Below are positions 6,931 to 15,058 of a DNA stretch of 19,696 nucleotides, piece after piece. Numbering within the stretch: the first letter of the stretch is position 1; the number at the start of each line of letters is the position of its first letter. The notes under the pieces were generated by a model. It was not told where the DNA came from, made no database searches, and saw only the letters and a list, made by a program, of their open reading frames with translations. The position numbers and the translations under genes are program-made. Source of the DNA: Deltaproteobacteria bacterium (lineage in GTDB: Bacteria > Desulfobacterota > Desulfomonilia > UBA1062); contig JALNWY010000045.1 in the NCBI GenBank assembly GCA_023230665.1, forward strand, positions 1 to 19,696. The letters run 5' to 3'.

Positions 6931-8637
6931 ATGAGCCAGGCGTTCTCATACAGTCCTGATGGAAAGTCATATCCGCTGCCGGCGGAATCCGATTATCTCA
7001 AAGAGTTCGAGCGGCTTGAGCAGGAAGTGAGCGAGCAACGCGCACGCGGAAGAGAGATCGTGGTGGTCATGGGTCTGGGGTTCGTGGGCGCTGTCATGGC
7101 CGCAGTGGTCGCAGACAGCACGGACAAAAAGACCGGCCAGGCCGGAAAGTTCGTCATCGGCATGCAGCGACCCAGCACCCGGAGCTTCTGGAAGATCCCC
7201 ATGTTCAACAGCGGTGTCTCTCCCGTAAAGGCCGAAGACCCGGAGGTGGATATCCTGATCCGTCGCTGTGTGCTCGAGCGCAGGAACCTCACGGCCACGT
7301 TTACCTATGATGCCTTGCGTCTTGCGGACGTGGTCGTGGTGGACGTGCAATGCGATTTTCTCAAGCAGGAGTTGGGCAACTGTATGAGCGGCAAGGCCGA
7401 GATCGCAGCCCTGGAGGAGTCCATGAAGATCATCGGCGAGAAGATCGAGCCCAAAAGCCTGGTGCTGGTCGAGACCACGGTCCCGCCCGGCACCACCGAG
7501 TATATCGCCTATCCCATTATGAAAAAGGCCTTTGCCGCTCGCGGCATTGAGAGCGAGCCTTTGCTGGCCCACAGCTATGAGCGGGTCATGCCGGGCAGGG
7601 ACTATGTGAAGTCCATCCGCGATTTCTGGCGCGTGTGCAGCGGGATCAACCAGGAGAGCAGACAACGGGTGGAGCGCTTTCTCTCCGACGTGCTCAACGT
7701 TGAGAAGTTTCCGCTCACGGTCCTGGACAGGCCCCTGGAGAGTGAGACCGCCAAGATCGTGGAGAACAGCTTCCGGGCGACCATCCTGGCCTTTATGGAC
7801 GAGTGGAGCAACTTCTGCGAAAAGAACGGCGTAGACCTCGTCAAGGTGATCAAAGCCATCAAGGTCAGGCCCACCCACAACAACATGATCTTTCCCGGGC
7901 CCGGCATCGGGGGCTACTGCCTGCCCAAGGACGGGGGCCTGGGTGTGTGGGCCTATCGGCACCTCATGGGCTACGAGGACGACAACTTCACCATCACGCC
8001 CGAAGCAATTAACATCAATGATACCCGGGCCCTTCACGCCGTGCACCTCATCCGGGACGCCTTGAGGAACATGGGCAAGATCGTGGCAGCTTCCGTGGTC
8101 ACGGTGCTCGGCGCGTCATACCGGGAGGACGTGGGCGACACGCGCTACAGCGGCTCGGAACTCATGATCCGGAAGATCGCCGAGATGGGCGGCGACGTGC
8201 GGGTCCATGACCCCTATGTGGAGCACTGGTGGGAGTTTGAGGCCCAGGATACCTACCCCTCGGTGGGGGCGAGCTGGGCGCGGTTCTTCAGAAACCAGGA
8301 GGGACTGAAGAACTTGCGGGTGAACAAGGACCTTCGCGCCGTACTGGGCGGATCGGATGCGGTGGTGCTGGCCGTCAGACACGCCGAGTATCTGGACCTG
8401 GATCCCGATGCCGTGGCAAAGATGATCGGCTCTGCCGCAGCGATCGTCGACTGCTTCGGGATCCTGGATGACGACAGGATACGCCGGTTCTTCGAGCTCG
8501 GCTGCGAGGTCAAGGGGCTCGGCCGCGGGCATATCCAGCGCATCAAGGAAGAGGTGCGCTCGCGGATGATCTCCCCGGTTCGCGTACCCGGAGGCTCCGA
8601 AGAGGGAGTACCGGACAAGGAGGCCCTCGGGGCCTGA
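6931..8637 (+). CDS. Nucleotide-sugar dehydrogenase (UDP-glucose/GDP-mannose dehydrogenase family)
   Basis: The 568-residue protein should oxidise a nucleotide-activated sugar at C6 to the uronic acid (or at C2/C6 of an amino sugar) in two NAD+-dependent steps, supplying polysaccharide or LPS synthesis. Visible motifs are the dinucleotide-binding GLGFVG (48-53), ETTVPPGT (181-188), the AKIVENSFRA region with the conserved Lys (274-283), and the catalytic Cys330 in PGIGGYCLPKDG. A C-terminal UDP-binding domain begins near 388 (TVLGASYREDVGDTR). An N-terminal extension of about 40 residues precedes the Rossmann fold, and there is about 30 residues of low-complexity tail; both make it longer than the usual 430-450 residues. 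GGAGGAG precedes the ATG. The substrate cannot be assigned. The DUF218/ElyC-like remnant upstream is the only other envelope-related sequence nearby. Confidence 0.92.
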   Translation: MSQAFSYSPDGKSYPLPAESDYLKEFERLEQEVSEQRARGREIVVVMGLGFVGAVMAAVVADSTDKKTGQAGKFVIGMQRPSTRSFWKIPMFNSGVSPVKAEDPEVDILIRRCVLERRNLTATFTYDALRLADVVVVDVQCDFLKQELGNCMSGKAEIAALEESMKIIGEKIEPKSLVLVETTVPPGTTEYIAYPIMKKAFAARGIESEPLLAHSYERVMPGRDYVKSIRDFWRVCSGINQESRQRVERFLSDVLNVEKFPLTVLDRPLESETAKIVENSFRATILAFMDEWSNFCEKNGVDLVKVIKAIKVRPTHNNMIFPGPGIGGYCLPKDGGLGVWAYRHLMGYEDDNFTITPEAININDTRALHAVHLIRDALRNMGKIVAASVVTVLGASYREDVGDTRYSGSELMIRKIAEMGGDVRVHDPYVEHWWEFEAQDTYPSVGASWARFFRNQEGLKNLRVNKDLRAVLGGSDAVVLAVRHAEYLDLDPDAVAKMIGSAAAIVDCFGILDDDRIRRFFELGCEVKGLGRGHIQRIKEEVRSRMISPVRVPGGSEEGVPDKEALGA

Positions 8638-9028
8638 GAAAAGAAGCGGGATCGATGCGGAAGGTTTCTTGGCCTTCACTGGGAGAATTATCCTGCTATC
8701 CTATCCGGGCTTTTTTTATGCAGTCTTCTATGTGAGGGATGCTGTCGAAATGGCAGGCTATCGCCGTGTCCTGGGGGGCCGGGCCTACGTGATTGCCAGG
8801 CTGGAGCGCGAGAGCTCAGTCCAAGGCGCCCAGCGCATCGCCCTCTCCTCGAACGAGCTGTGGGATCTGCCGGGCTGCCGTAATATTTCTTGCTCTATCC
8901 GGGCGGAAAGCCACGTATGGATAATCTGGAGCGGATGTGGTAGATTATGCGGATCTTATGAGATGTCAGGAGCGCTCGAAGGCATGCTGATGCGGGTTAT
9001 CCCTACAGGGGGGCGCGGGACCGGTGGT
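8638..9028. other. Gap with no convincing gene, possible degraded coding sequence
   Basis: The plus strand stays open through this 391-bp stretch from a TTG at 8669 into the lipoprotein frame. The encoded peptide (for example an in-frame ATG near 8750, reading MAGYRRVLGGRAYVIARLER) has no recognisable family, and no ribosome binding site is associated with it. A T7 run at 8711-8717 follows the dehydrogenase gene, but the preceding bases form only a weak stem. It may be decayed coding sequence or long non-coding spacer. Confidence 0.4.
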
Positions 9029-9364
9029 ATGGGCATCTTCCTGATGCGGTTTCTGTGCGGCGGTCTGTTTCTGCTTTCCGCTGGCGCGGGTCTCTTGTCG
9101 TGTGCCGGCAATCATTATTCCAGGCCGGAGTCCTGGCCCAAGCCCCCTGCTTTGGCAAAAGCTCCCTGCGACAGCATCGCCGGAATATACCGCGAGCAGG
9201 GCGCAGGCAGCTGCGAGTGGTTTTCCCCGGGTTTTAAGAGCCTCAGTTACATCTTGGAACCCTGTCTTTTTCCCGACCTCACGCCGGCCGGGCATCTCAT
9301 GAGGGCAGACCGCGCGGAAGATCGCCGGGACAGGCCGGGACCGGATCGCCTTGGCCGTCTATGA
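9029..9364 (+). CDS. Short lipoprotein-like ORF, probably frameshifted
   Basis: The 111-residue reading starts with a signal peptide: a short positively charged start (R7), hydrophobic residues 8-23, and the lipobox LLSC with Cys25. The mature part, CAGNHYSRP... then DSIAGIYREQGAG, resembles small lipoproteins of unknown function. From about residue 90 the frame turns into Arg/Asp-rich low-quality sequence. The neighbouring frame from about 9303 reads TARKIAGTGRDRIALAVYDAQ and continues in protein-like fashion to about 9450. A single-base slip near 9290-9303 would join the two. Either the gene is inactivated or the assembly holds an indel error. An ATG at 9044 is an alternative start. Confidence 0.45.
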   Translation: MGIFLMRFLCGGLFLLSAGAGLLSCAGNHYSRPESWPKPPALAKAPCDSIAGIYREQGAGSCEWFSPGFKSLSYILEPCLFPDLTPAGHLMRADRAEDRRDRPGPDRLGRL

Positions 9365-9510
9365 CGCACAGGGCAGCCTCCTGTCCCCTGATCCGGGTAA
9401 GAGAGTCTTCAATGGAATCCGACAGGAGGGGTGGTTGATCAAAGGACTTGAAAGGGCATACAGGAGCACTTTTGCATCACGAACGAGAAAAGAAAGGGGG
9501 AGGAAAAGTA

Positions 9511-9849
9511 ATGATAGCGTGTTGCGGCTTGGACTGTTCTCTCTGCGAGGCATACATGGCCACCAAGGCCGATGACGATGCCCGGAGAGCTCAGGTCGCC
9601 AAGGAATGGTCGGCCCTCTATAACACCGACATTCAACCCGAACACATTTGTTGCCACGGCTGCAGGGCCGGAGGAAGGCTGTTTTTCTATTGCGATATAA
9701 TGTGTGAAATCCGCAAATGCTGTATGGAAAACGATCTGGCAAACTGCGCGGAGTGCGCGGACTACCCGTGTGACATGCTCAGGAGCTTTATCAAGATCAC
9801 TCCGGAAGCAGGGAAGGCCCTTGAACAGCTTCGCGCGGAGCTCGAATAA
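9511..9849 (+). CDS. DUF3795 family cysteine-rich protein
   Basis: The 112-residue protein opens with CCGLDCSLCEAYMAT (residues 4-18), the signature start of DUF3795 proteins. It carries 14 cysteines in clusters (4, 5, 9, 12; 47, 48, 51; 61, 65, 70, 71; 79, 82, 87), including CCHGC and CAECADYPC. This pattern suggests bound zinc or an iron-sulfur centre. The family is common in anaerobic bacteria and archaea, and its function is unknown. GGGGGAGG lies seven bases upstream of the ATG at 9511, which fixes this start over an upstream in-frame ATG at 9448. No partner gene is obvious; the lipase gene begins 78 bp downstream in the same direction. Confidence 0.88.
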   Translation: MIACCGLDCSLCEAYMATKADDDARRAQVAKEWSALYNTDIQPEHICCHGCRAGGRLFFYCDIMCEIRKCCMENDLANCAECADYPCDMLRSFIKITPEAGKALEQLRAELE

Positions 9850-9927
9850 CATGTCCGTGCAGGCAGGCAGCCCGGGGGTCGGCGTCCGGGGCGCGCGTTT
9901 CTGCTTCATCGGCATCACGGGCAGGCC

Positions 9928-11001
9928 ATGACCGGTAGTCTCACGATTCTCGCAGGGAAAAAGGCGCTCTCGCTCATCCGGGACAATGGGCTCGATCCCG
10001 GGGCTGTAGACGTGGTGGCCGGGGCTGCGGGCGGACCCAAGTGGCTGGTGCTCGGAGGGCTCGACCGGGCCGTGTTCTCTTCATGGCTCACCGGATCTTC
10101 CCGCCCGGTCTTTCTCGTGGGCTCGTCAATAGGAAGCTGGAGGTTCGCGGCCATCGCGCAGGGCATGGACAGCGGATCATACGAGGCTTTCGAGTCCGCC
10201 TACCTGGACCAGCGCTACTCTGCGTCCCCTGATGCCGCGGAGGTGACCCGGGGTTCCCGGGCTGTCATGGATGCCTTTCTGGCCGAGTCCGGCGTGCAGG
10301 CGGTGCTCGCCCACCCCTTTCTCAGACTGAACATCCTTTCCGTCCGGTGCCGCGGGCCGTTTGCCCGAGAAGAACGATATCGCCTGGGCGCGGCCATGCT
10401 CCTGGCCATGGCCGCCAATACGATCAGCAGACGATGCCTCGGGCTGTTCTTTGCCCGCACCCTGTTCTCGGATCCCCGCCACCCTCCGGTTTTTTTCGGG
10501 CAGGACGGGTTCCCGCTCCATGAGGTTTCGCTCAGCCAGACAAACCTCAAGAGCGCCCTCATGGCCTCGGGCTCCATACCGCTCGTCATGGAAGGCGTGA
10601 AATCGCCGCACGGCGCGTACCCCGGGGTATACCGCGATGGGGGGCTCATCGACTACCACCTGGACCTTCCGTTTCGCAGCGAGGGACTTGTGCTCTTCCC
10701 GCACTACTGCAACCGCATCGTCCCGGGCTGGTTCGACAAGCTGCTGCCCTGGAGAAGGCCCCGGGGAGACAACCTGGACCATGTGGTGCTCATAAGCCCG
10801 TCTCCGGATTTCGTCAGGGGCCTGCCGCTGGGCAAGATTCCCGACCGGGACGATTTCATCCGGTTCCGCGGGAATGATCGCGAGCGCAGGGCGTACTGGG
10901 AGCACGTCATCCGGGCCTGCAGGACGCTCGGCGATGAGTTTCTGGACCTGGTGCAGTCCGGGAAAGTCAGGGATGCTCTCCGGCCCCTGCAAACCGGATA
11001 G
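9928..11001 (+). CDS. Patatin-like phospholipase family protein
   Basis: The 357-residue product has the patatin Ser-Asp dyad layout: oxyanion segment GAAGGPKW (32-39), nucleophile elbow GSSIG (65-69, Ser67), and the catalytic Asp in DGG (237-239). The reaction expected of this family is hydrolysis of acyl esters of phospholipids or other lipids. There is no signal peptide or membrane segment, so a cytosolic or peripheral location is likely. The Gly-Ala-Ala-Gly-Gly-Pro-Lys-Trp opening is typical of a bacterial patatin subgroup whose substrates are not defined. The ribosome binding site is weak. The 78-bp gap to the DUF3795 gene and shared strand make cotranscription possible. Confidence 0.87.
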   Translation: MTGSLTILAGKKALSLIRDNGLDPGAVDVVAGAAGGPKWLVLGGLDRAVFSSWLTGSSRPVFLVGSSIGSWRFAAIAQGMDSGSYEAFESAYLDQRYSASPDAAEVTRGSRAVMDAFLAESGVQAVLAHPFLRLNILSVRCRGPFAREERYRLGAAMLLAMAANTISRRCLGLFFARTLFSDPRHPPVFFGQDGFPLHEVSLSQTNLKSALMASGSIPLVMEGVKSPHGAYPGVYRDGGLIDYHLDLPFRSEGLVLFPHYCNRIVPGWFDKLLPWRRPRGDNLDHVVLISPSPDFVRGLPLGKIPDRDDFIRFRGNDRERRAYWEHVIRACRTLGDEFLDLVQSGKVRDALRPLQTG

Positions 11002-11032
11002 CTGCCCTTTTAAAAAAACTTTTTTCCTGCTC

Positions 11033-11060
11033 TTGAATCTCTGCGTGCCGGGCATACATT
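11033..11060 (+). promoter_or_regulatory. Candidate sigma-70 promoter for bacterioferritin
   Basis: TTGAAT (11033-11038) and TACATT (11055-11060) are separated by 16 bp, just downstream of an A7/T6 stretch and 30 bp upstream of the bacterioferritin ATG. The match is moderate. No clear Fur-box palindrome overlaps it. Confidence 0.3.
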
Positions 11061-11089
11061 ACTGGTAGATCGACAATGAGGAGGGGTGC

Positions 11090-11626
11090 ATGGCAAAGAA
11101 CACAGCGGTTGAAAGAAGGCAGAAGGTCATCGATGTGCTCAACGAGGCCCGGGCCATGGAGCTGCAGGCGATCTACCAGTACATGAACCAGCACTACAAT
11201 CTGGATGATATGGACTACGGAGAGCTGGCCGCAAAGATCAAGCTGATCTCCATCGACGAGATGCGCCACGCCGAGATGTTCGCGGAGCGCATCAAGGAGC
11301 TGGGGGGCGAGCCCACGGCCGATGCGCGGGAAAAGATCCGCAAAGGCCAGAAGGTCGAGGAGATATTCGGTTTCGATGCCCGTCTCGAAGATGACACCAT
11401 TGATGCCTACAACCGGTTTCTCCAGGTATGCAACGAGAACGGCGACAGCGTCAGCTCCAGGATCTTCGAAACCGTGATCCATGAAGAGCAGATCCACACC
11501 AATTATTTCGACAACGTGGACAGCCACATCAAGCAGCTGGGAACGGTGTATCTGGCCAGAATCGCAGGCACTTCTTCAGCGACCGGGCTTGGAACGAGCG
11601 GGTTCGTGATCAGCTCAAACCAATGA
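11090..11626 (+). CDS. bfr: Bacterioferritin
   Basis: The 178-residue four-helix protein stores iron in a 24-subunit shell and oxidises Fe(II) at a diiron ferroxidase site. Alignment by eye to E. coli Bfr finds all diiron ligands: Glu24, Glu57, His60, Glu100, Glu133 and His136. Met58 in SIDEMRHAE corresponds to the Met that binds haem between subunits, so a haem-containing bacterioferritin is favoured over a haem-free ferritin. The C-terminus carries about 20 extra residues rich in Ser, Gly and Thr. GGAGGGG precedes the ATG. It is converged upon by the amidohydrolase gene eight bases downstream. In anaerobes such proteins commonly help against oxygen and iron stress. Confidence 0.93.
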   Translation: MAKNTAVERRQKVIDVLNEARAMELQAIYQYMNQHYNLDDMDYGELAAKIKLISIDEMRHAEMFAERIKELGGEPTADAREKIRKGQKVEEIFGFDARLEDDTIDAYNRFLQVCNENGDSVSSRIFETVIHEEQIHTNYFDNVDSHIKQLGTVYLARIAGTSSATGLGTSGFVISSNQ

Positions 11627-11634
11627 GATGATCC

Positions 11635-12588
11635 TCATCCCATCAGAATCTGCTCCGCGTTGGCGCCCATGAGCTGTTTCATGATCTTGGGCCCCAGCCT
11701 GAGCGAGTTGAGGAGGTCCTCGTGGCCCAGGGGATAGTTGTCTGTCCCGAAGAGCAGTTTGTTGCTGAATTCTGAAAGAAATCTGCGGGAAAAGGCGTGG
11801 TCCCTGTTGAGAGCGTGGAAGCCGCTCGGAGCGGATATGTCGGCATAGAGGTTGGGGTAATTCCTCAGGAACGAGCAGGTCAGGCCCTCTTTTCGGACAA
11901 TACCCTGCTGCTGGGCGCATGCGTTCTTTCCTTCATCAGCGAAGATATGCTGCCAGAACAGAGGGCCGTGACCGATGAACCTGATCATGGGGTACTCCTT
12001 GAGTACGACGCGAAGGGATGCAAAGTCGAGCTTGTAGCCGGGGAAAAGAGTCCGCTGTTTTTTCCATCTCTCCAGGGGGGCACATACCTCGGCCACCATT
12101 TCCAGAATCCTTTTGGGTATGCCCTTGAGCCTGCCGCTCTGCAGGATCTTGAGCAGAACGACCTCCAGCCGGGTGTCTGTTTTCAGATTCGCCAGCACCT
12201 CAGGCCGGTTTTCCATGTGGAACACGACCGGCATCTTTACCTTCAGCACCGCATTGAGGAGCCTTTTGAGTTTGTCGGAGCGCCAGTTCACGGTGGTCTT
12301 CAGCTCCGCGCATCCCCGCACGCCTCTGCTGCACCAGGTCAGGAGCTTTCCCGGTGCATCGTTGCACTGGGGATCGGGTGCATACATGGGAATGATCCGG
12401 GTGGGATGGCGCAGGAAGGCATCGTACACGTTCTCGATAGGGAGGTTCTGGATGTTCCATTTCTCCGGTGAGGCATCCTCCCATGTCATCAGCCAGCAAC
12501 AGTCGTATTTGTGCTTGTTGAGATAATCGATAATGTTCTGTGTCGATATGTTTCTGAAGTTGATATGCATGTGTGCGTCGATCCTCAT
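11635..12588 (-). CDS. Amidohydrolase family (amidohydrolase_2 type) metal-dependent hydrolase or decarboxylase
   Basis: The 317-residue TIM-barrel-type protein begins MRIDAHMHI, giving the HxH metal ligands (His6, His8). Later barrel motifs are VVFHMENRP, FIGHGPLFW and LLFGTDNYPLG, matching the His, His and Asp ligands of the amidohydrolase_2 group. These enzymes hydrolyse or decarboxylate aromatic and heterocyclic acids, but the substrate is not evident here. No signal peptide is seen, so it is probably cytosolic. GGGAG lies eight bases before the ATG. The gene lies alone on the minus strand between bacterioferritin (convergent) and the PQQ dehydrogenase gene, separated from the latter by 440 bp. 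Confidence 0.86.
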   Translation of the reverse strand: MRIDAHMHINFRNISTQNIIDYLNKHKYDCCWLMTWEDASPEKWNIQNLPIENVYDAFLRHPTRIIPMYAPDPQCNDAPGKLLTWCSRGVRGCAELKTTVNWRSDKLKRLLNAVLKVKMPVVFHMENRPEVLANLKTDTRLEVVLLKILQSGRLKGIPKRILEMVAEVCAPLERWKKQRTLFPGYKLDFASLRVVLKEYPMIRFIGHGPLFWQHIFADEGKNACAQQQGIVRKEGLTCSFLRNYPNLYADISAPSGFHALNRDHAFSRRFLSEFSNKLLFGTDNYPLGHEDLLNSLRLGPKIMKQLMGANAEQILMG

Positions 12589-13028
12589 GAAATTCTCCCT
12601 TCAGCAGTTCCGGTCTTCCCTTCAAGCAGGGTCAGCCGTTCTCCGGAAGGAAAGCCGGCATTCCGCACCGTGAAGCCTCTTGCTCGGCTCGTTACCAGGC
12701 TGAGAGAGCTCTGATCTGGGTGGTCCACCTCAGGGCGACCCGGGTTTGCCGCGCCCCTCTCGACGCTTCGGCTGCCGGTGACGGACAGGAATCACAGCCG
12801 AGGAATGAATCCTCCTTTTTTAGTCCGCTTCTTTAAGGACATTGAAGGTGGAAAGAGGCTCGTCCAGTTCTAAGTCTTAAGTATAGTCTCACCTGGCCGG
12901 GTTTCAATCTATGATCCCCGTCGAGCCTGCCGGGCTGCCCGGTTCTGTTCCGCCTGATTTCTTAAAAAAACCAGGCATCGAGTGATTGCCGATTGTGCAG
13001 GGCCGAAGCCGAATGATCTCCCTGTGTG
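12589..13028. other. Intergenic gap between two minus-strand genes
   Basis: This 440-bp gap contains no open frame with family resemblance. It should hold the promoter of the amidohydrolase gene and the terminator of the PQQ dehydrogenase gene. An A7 run at about 12964-12970, flanked by a short CCTG/CAGG repeat, is the nearest candidate for that terminator. The clearest structure is on the plus strand at 12769-12821, described separately. Confidence 0.55.
12769..12821 (+). terminator. Orphan plus-strand intrinsic-terminator-like structure
   Basis: GAGGA (12800-12804) and TCCTC (12810-12814) form a five-base stem with loop ATGAA, followed directly by CTTTTTT. Just upstream, CGGCTG (12769-12774) pairs with CAGCCG (12795-12800) around a 20-base loop. 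A stem followed by six T residues is the form of a Rho-independent terminator on the plus strand. Both flanking genes are on the minus strand, so it has no known gene to terminate. Confidence 0.45.
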
Positions 13029-14264
13029 CTAACGCCGGTATCTCAGGCGCAGTATCTTATCGTCGCCCTTCCTGGGCGTACCCCTGCCGTCGCGGTTGCT
13101 CGTCAGCATATAGAGGTTGCCGTCGGGTCCTGCCGTTATGTGCCGGAGCCTGCCGTATTCCCCTCGATACCAGTCGGTGGCAAAGAGTCTCTGGATCGAT
13201 CCCGCCTCATAGGTGCCGCCTCTGTGCCTGAACGATATGCGGATGAGCGCTTCCCCGCGCAGGCTTGCGACATAGAGGTCCCCGCGGGAAAATGCCATGC
13301 CTGCGGGAGGTGTCGCCTTGGGCCAGAACACGACGGGATCCACATAGGGATGCATATTTACGGCCCCAAGGACCAGGGGCCAGCCGGAGTTTCTCCCTCT
13401 GCGGATGACATTGATCGAGTCATGCCCGAAGAGGCCGAACTCGCCCGAGGGTCCGTGCTCCGAGGAAAAGAGCTCGCCGGTATCGGGATGCCAGGCAAGC
13501 CCCTGGGGATTCCGGTGCCCATAGGAATACACCGGGGAATCGCGAAACGGATTGTCCGGAGGAATGGCGCCCTCAGGTGTGAAGCGGAGTATCTTTCCGC
13601 CCAGGTTGCGGATATCCTGTGCAATGCCCGCCTGGCCCACATCCCCGGTGCATACATAGAGCATGCGGTCAGGGCCGAATGCGATCCTGCCTCCATCGTG
13701 CACCCGATGCCCGGGGATCCTCTCCACGATGATTTTGTCCTGTTTCGCGGCACTCCCCGTGTCCCGCAGCCGGACAACCTTGTTGAACAGATCCGTTCCG
13801 ACCCGGTAGGTATACATGATGTAGACATAGGGCTTGCCGGGATAATCCGGATGCACCGCCAGGCCCATCAGTCCTCCCTCGCCGATCGCTGCGGTATCTA
13901 CGACTGCATAGGGCTCGTCTGTCAGACGTTCGTTCACGATGAGACGGACCCTGCCCGGCCTTTCCGTCACCAGGGCCCTGCCGTCGGGCAGGAAATCGAG
14001 GTCCCAGGGCACTTCGAGGTCTTCTACAAAAGATTCCACGAGAAAGTCTCCGGGCTCCGGAACAAACACGTCCTCTACTTCCTGAGGCTGCTCGCCGACA
14101 ACCGGCTCCCCGGCCTTTGGCTCGTGCGGGGCCTCGTACCGGGCAAAACCGACAACCGCGACCAGCATGACGATGAGAACCCAGTGCAGACCGGACACGG
14201 CAGCCTCCTTCAGGAGGATACGGCGGAACACCCGCCTGTGGAACTGTTTTTCTCGGTTCATCAT
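13029..14264 (-). CDS. Membrane-anchored PQQ-dependent sugar (aldose) dehydrogenase
   Basis: The 411-residue protein has a basic N-terminus and one hydrophobic segment at about 24-42, which would export or anchor it. A six-bladed beta-propeller of the glucose/sorbosone dehydrogenase family follows. Family motifs include VPWDLDFLPDG, EGGLMGLAVHPDY, HDGGRIAFGPD with the presumed catalytic His, SYGHRNPQGLAW, SSEHGPSGE and NSGWP. Members oxidise aldose sugars using pyrroloquinoline quinone in the periplasm. ATG codons at 14264 and 14261 are adjacent, and GGGGAG lies five bases upstream of the first. The same frame extends to 14390, but that part is low-quality sequence with no ribosome binding site. 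No PQQ biosynthesis gene is in the window. Cofactor use is inferred from the family. Confidence 0.88.
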   Translation of the reverse strand: MMNREKQFHRRVFRRILLKEAAVSGLHWVLIVMLVAVVGFARYEAPHEPKAGEPVVGEQPQEVEDVFVPEPGDFLVESFVEDLEVPWDLDFLPDGRALVTERPGRVRLIVNERLTDEPYAVVDTAAIGEGGLMGLAVHPDYPGKPYVYIMYTYRVGTDLFNKVVRLRDTGSAAKQDKIIVERIPGHRVHDGGRIAFGPDRMLYVCTGDVGQAGIAQDIRNLGGKILRFTPEGAIPPDNPFRDSPVYSYGHRNPQGLAWHPDTGELFSSEHGPSGEFGLFGHDSINVIRRGRNSGWPLVLGAVNMHPYVDPVVFWPKATPPAGMAFSRGDLYVASLRGEALIRISFRHRGGTYEAGSIQRLFATDWYRGEYGRLRHITAGPDGNLYMLTSNRDGRGTPRKGDDKILRLRYRR

Positions 14265-14348
14265 TGGTTCTCCCCGAATCCTCCTTCTCGGTCCGCTACG
14301 GAAGGACTCGGAAGGTTGGATCGCATTCTCCGCCGCTCTTCGACTAGG

Positions 14349-14391
14349 CCCAGGGCATGCCTTGGGACCCATACCATGGGTCGATCCCATG
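14349..14391. repeat. Cluster of overlapping palindromes upstream of the PQQ dehydrogenase gene
   Basis: CCCAGGGCATGCCTTGGG (14349-14366) is palindromic except for one base pair. GACCCAT (14366-14372) and ATGGGTC (14376-14382) form a seven-base stem with loop ACC. CATGGG (14375-14380) can instead pair with CCCATG (14386-14391). The central ATGGG can therefore pair with either flanking CCCAT, giving two mutually exclusive hairpins. It lies about 85-130 bp upstream of the dehydrogenase start. Confidence 0.45.
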
Positions 14392-14692
14392 AAAAATCCA
14401 CTCGATTCCTTGATAGTGAAAGAATAAGGATGTGCTCTCCAAGCTCAATAAGGCGGACCCATGCGTGCCCGGTCAAGGAGCGCCTCCTTTGGCTGCAATG
14501 AGGTCGCCGGCAGAACAGAGCATGGGCCTCTCCCGGGTGAAGTGCGGAAAAGCTTGATCTTAAATCACGGGATCATACACGGCAGAGAGTGTGTATTTAT
14601 GCGGGGATATCAGGTATGCCAGAGATAATACGCCCAGTTTCCGGCGTTGCCCGGCAGAATAAAATAAGAGAATTCTCCAGGAGAAGCGATCA

Positions 14693-14720
14693 TTGAGAAT
14701 GGTAAGTGAAGGCTTATAAT
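14693..14720 (+). promoter_or_regulatory. Sigma-70-type promoter of the DUF2795 gene array
   Basis: TTGAGA at 14693-14698 and a perfect TATAAT at 14715-14720 are separated by 16 bp. Transcription would begin near 14727, leaving a 5' leader of about 54 bases before the first DUF2795 ATG at 14781. This is the best promoter match in the window, and no comparable promoter was seen in the gaps between the five genes. Confidence 0.6.
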
Positions 14721-14780
14721 AAGTATTCAGTACACCTTTGGTTGCAAAAGATCATCAGGAATATCTATGAGGTAAGGCAC

Positions 14781-14972
14781 ATGGCAGTACATCTGATCGA
14801 CTTGGAAAGGTATCTGAGCGGCATCATGTTTCCCGCGAGCAAGAACGATCTCAGACAGAAAGCCCGAGACAATCATGCCCCTGATGTCATCATCGATATC
14901 ATCAATAACCTGCCGGAACGTAATTTCTCCTCGTCTGGAGACCTGAGTAAGGCGGTCGACGAGATCGAGTGA
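14781..14972 (+). CDS. DUF2795 domain protein, array member 1
   Basis: The 63-residue protein is essentially a single DUF2795 domain. It has a short N-terminal helix (LERYLSG), the FPASK turn (17-21), the KARDNHAP helix region (27-34), then NNLPERNF and a C-terminal DLSKAV. Members of this family follow the pattern FP..K..L...A..N.AP.........LP...F.S..D...A. The function is unknown. There is no signal peptide, membrane segment or cysteine, so it is probably cytosolic. GAGG lies 8-12 bases before the ATG. By hand count it shares 32 of 63 residues with member 5. It is the first gene after the TTGAGA/TATAAT promoter. Confidence 0.82.
   Translation: MAVHLIDLERYLSGIMFPASKNDLRQKARDNHAPDVIIDIINNLPERNFSSSGDLSKAVDEIE
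14862..14878 (+). repeat. 17-base sequence shared by DUF2795 members 1 and 2
   Basis: GCCCGAGACAATCATGC occurs here and again, identically, at 15140-15156 in member 2. Both copies encode ARDNHA in the central helix. The flanking coding sequence is much more diverged, so this short identity suggests either strong constraint or a local gene conversion between the two copies. Confidence 0.7.
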
Positions 14973-15058
14973 CTTAAGGGGCGTGCTCGTGGCGACAGGG
15001 CTTGAACCCGCCGGGGATGATGACCTTGGGGGACGGCACAGCAAGGAGAGGGAATAGG

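Larger units (their letters stand above)
14265..14780. other. 516-bp divergent intergenic region
   Basis: This region separates the minus-strand PQQ dehydrogenase gene from the plus-strand DUF2795 array. It contains overlapping palindromes at 14349-14391 and a strong promoter at 14693-14720. A plus-strand frame upstream of the first DUF2795 gene begins near 14706, within the -10 region of that promoter, so it is not a likely start. No other gene, tRNA or mobile element is recognisable. Confidence 0.6.

Noticed and set aside
12589..13028. tRNA gene or riboswitch in the gap
   Set aside because: No cloverleaf with a GGTTCGAATCC-type T arm and no known riboswitch core were found; only simple stems are visible.
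13026..14501. 491-codon plus-strand frame over the PQQ dehydrogenase gene
   Set aside because: Antisense shadow; the minus strand carries all the PQQ propeller motifs and a ribosome binding site.
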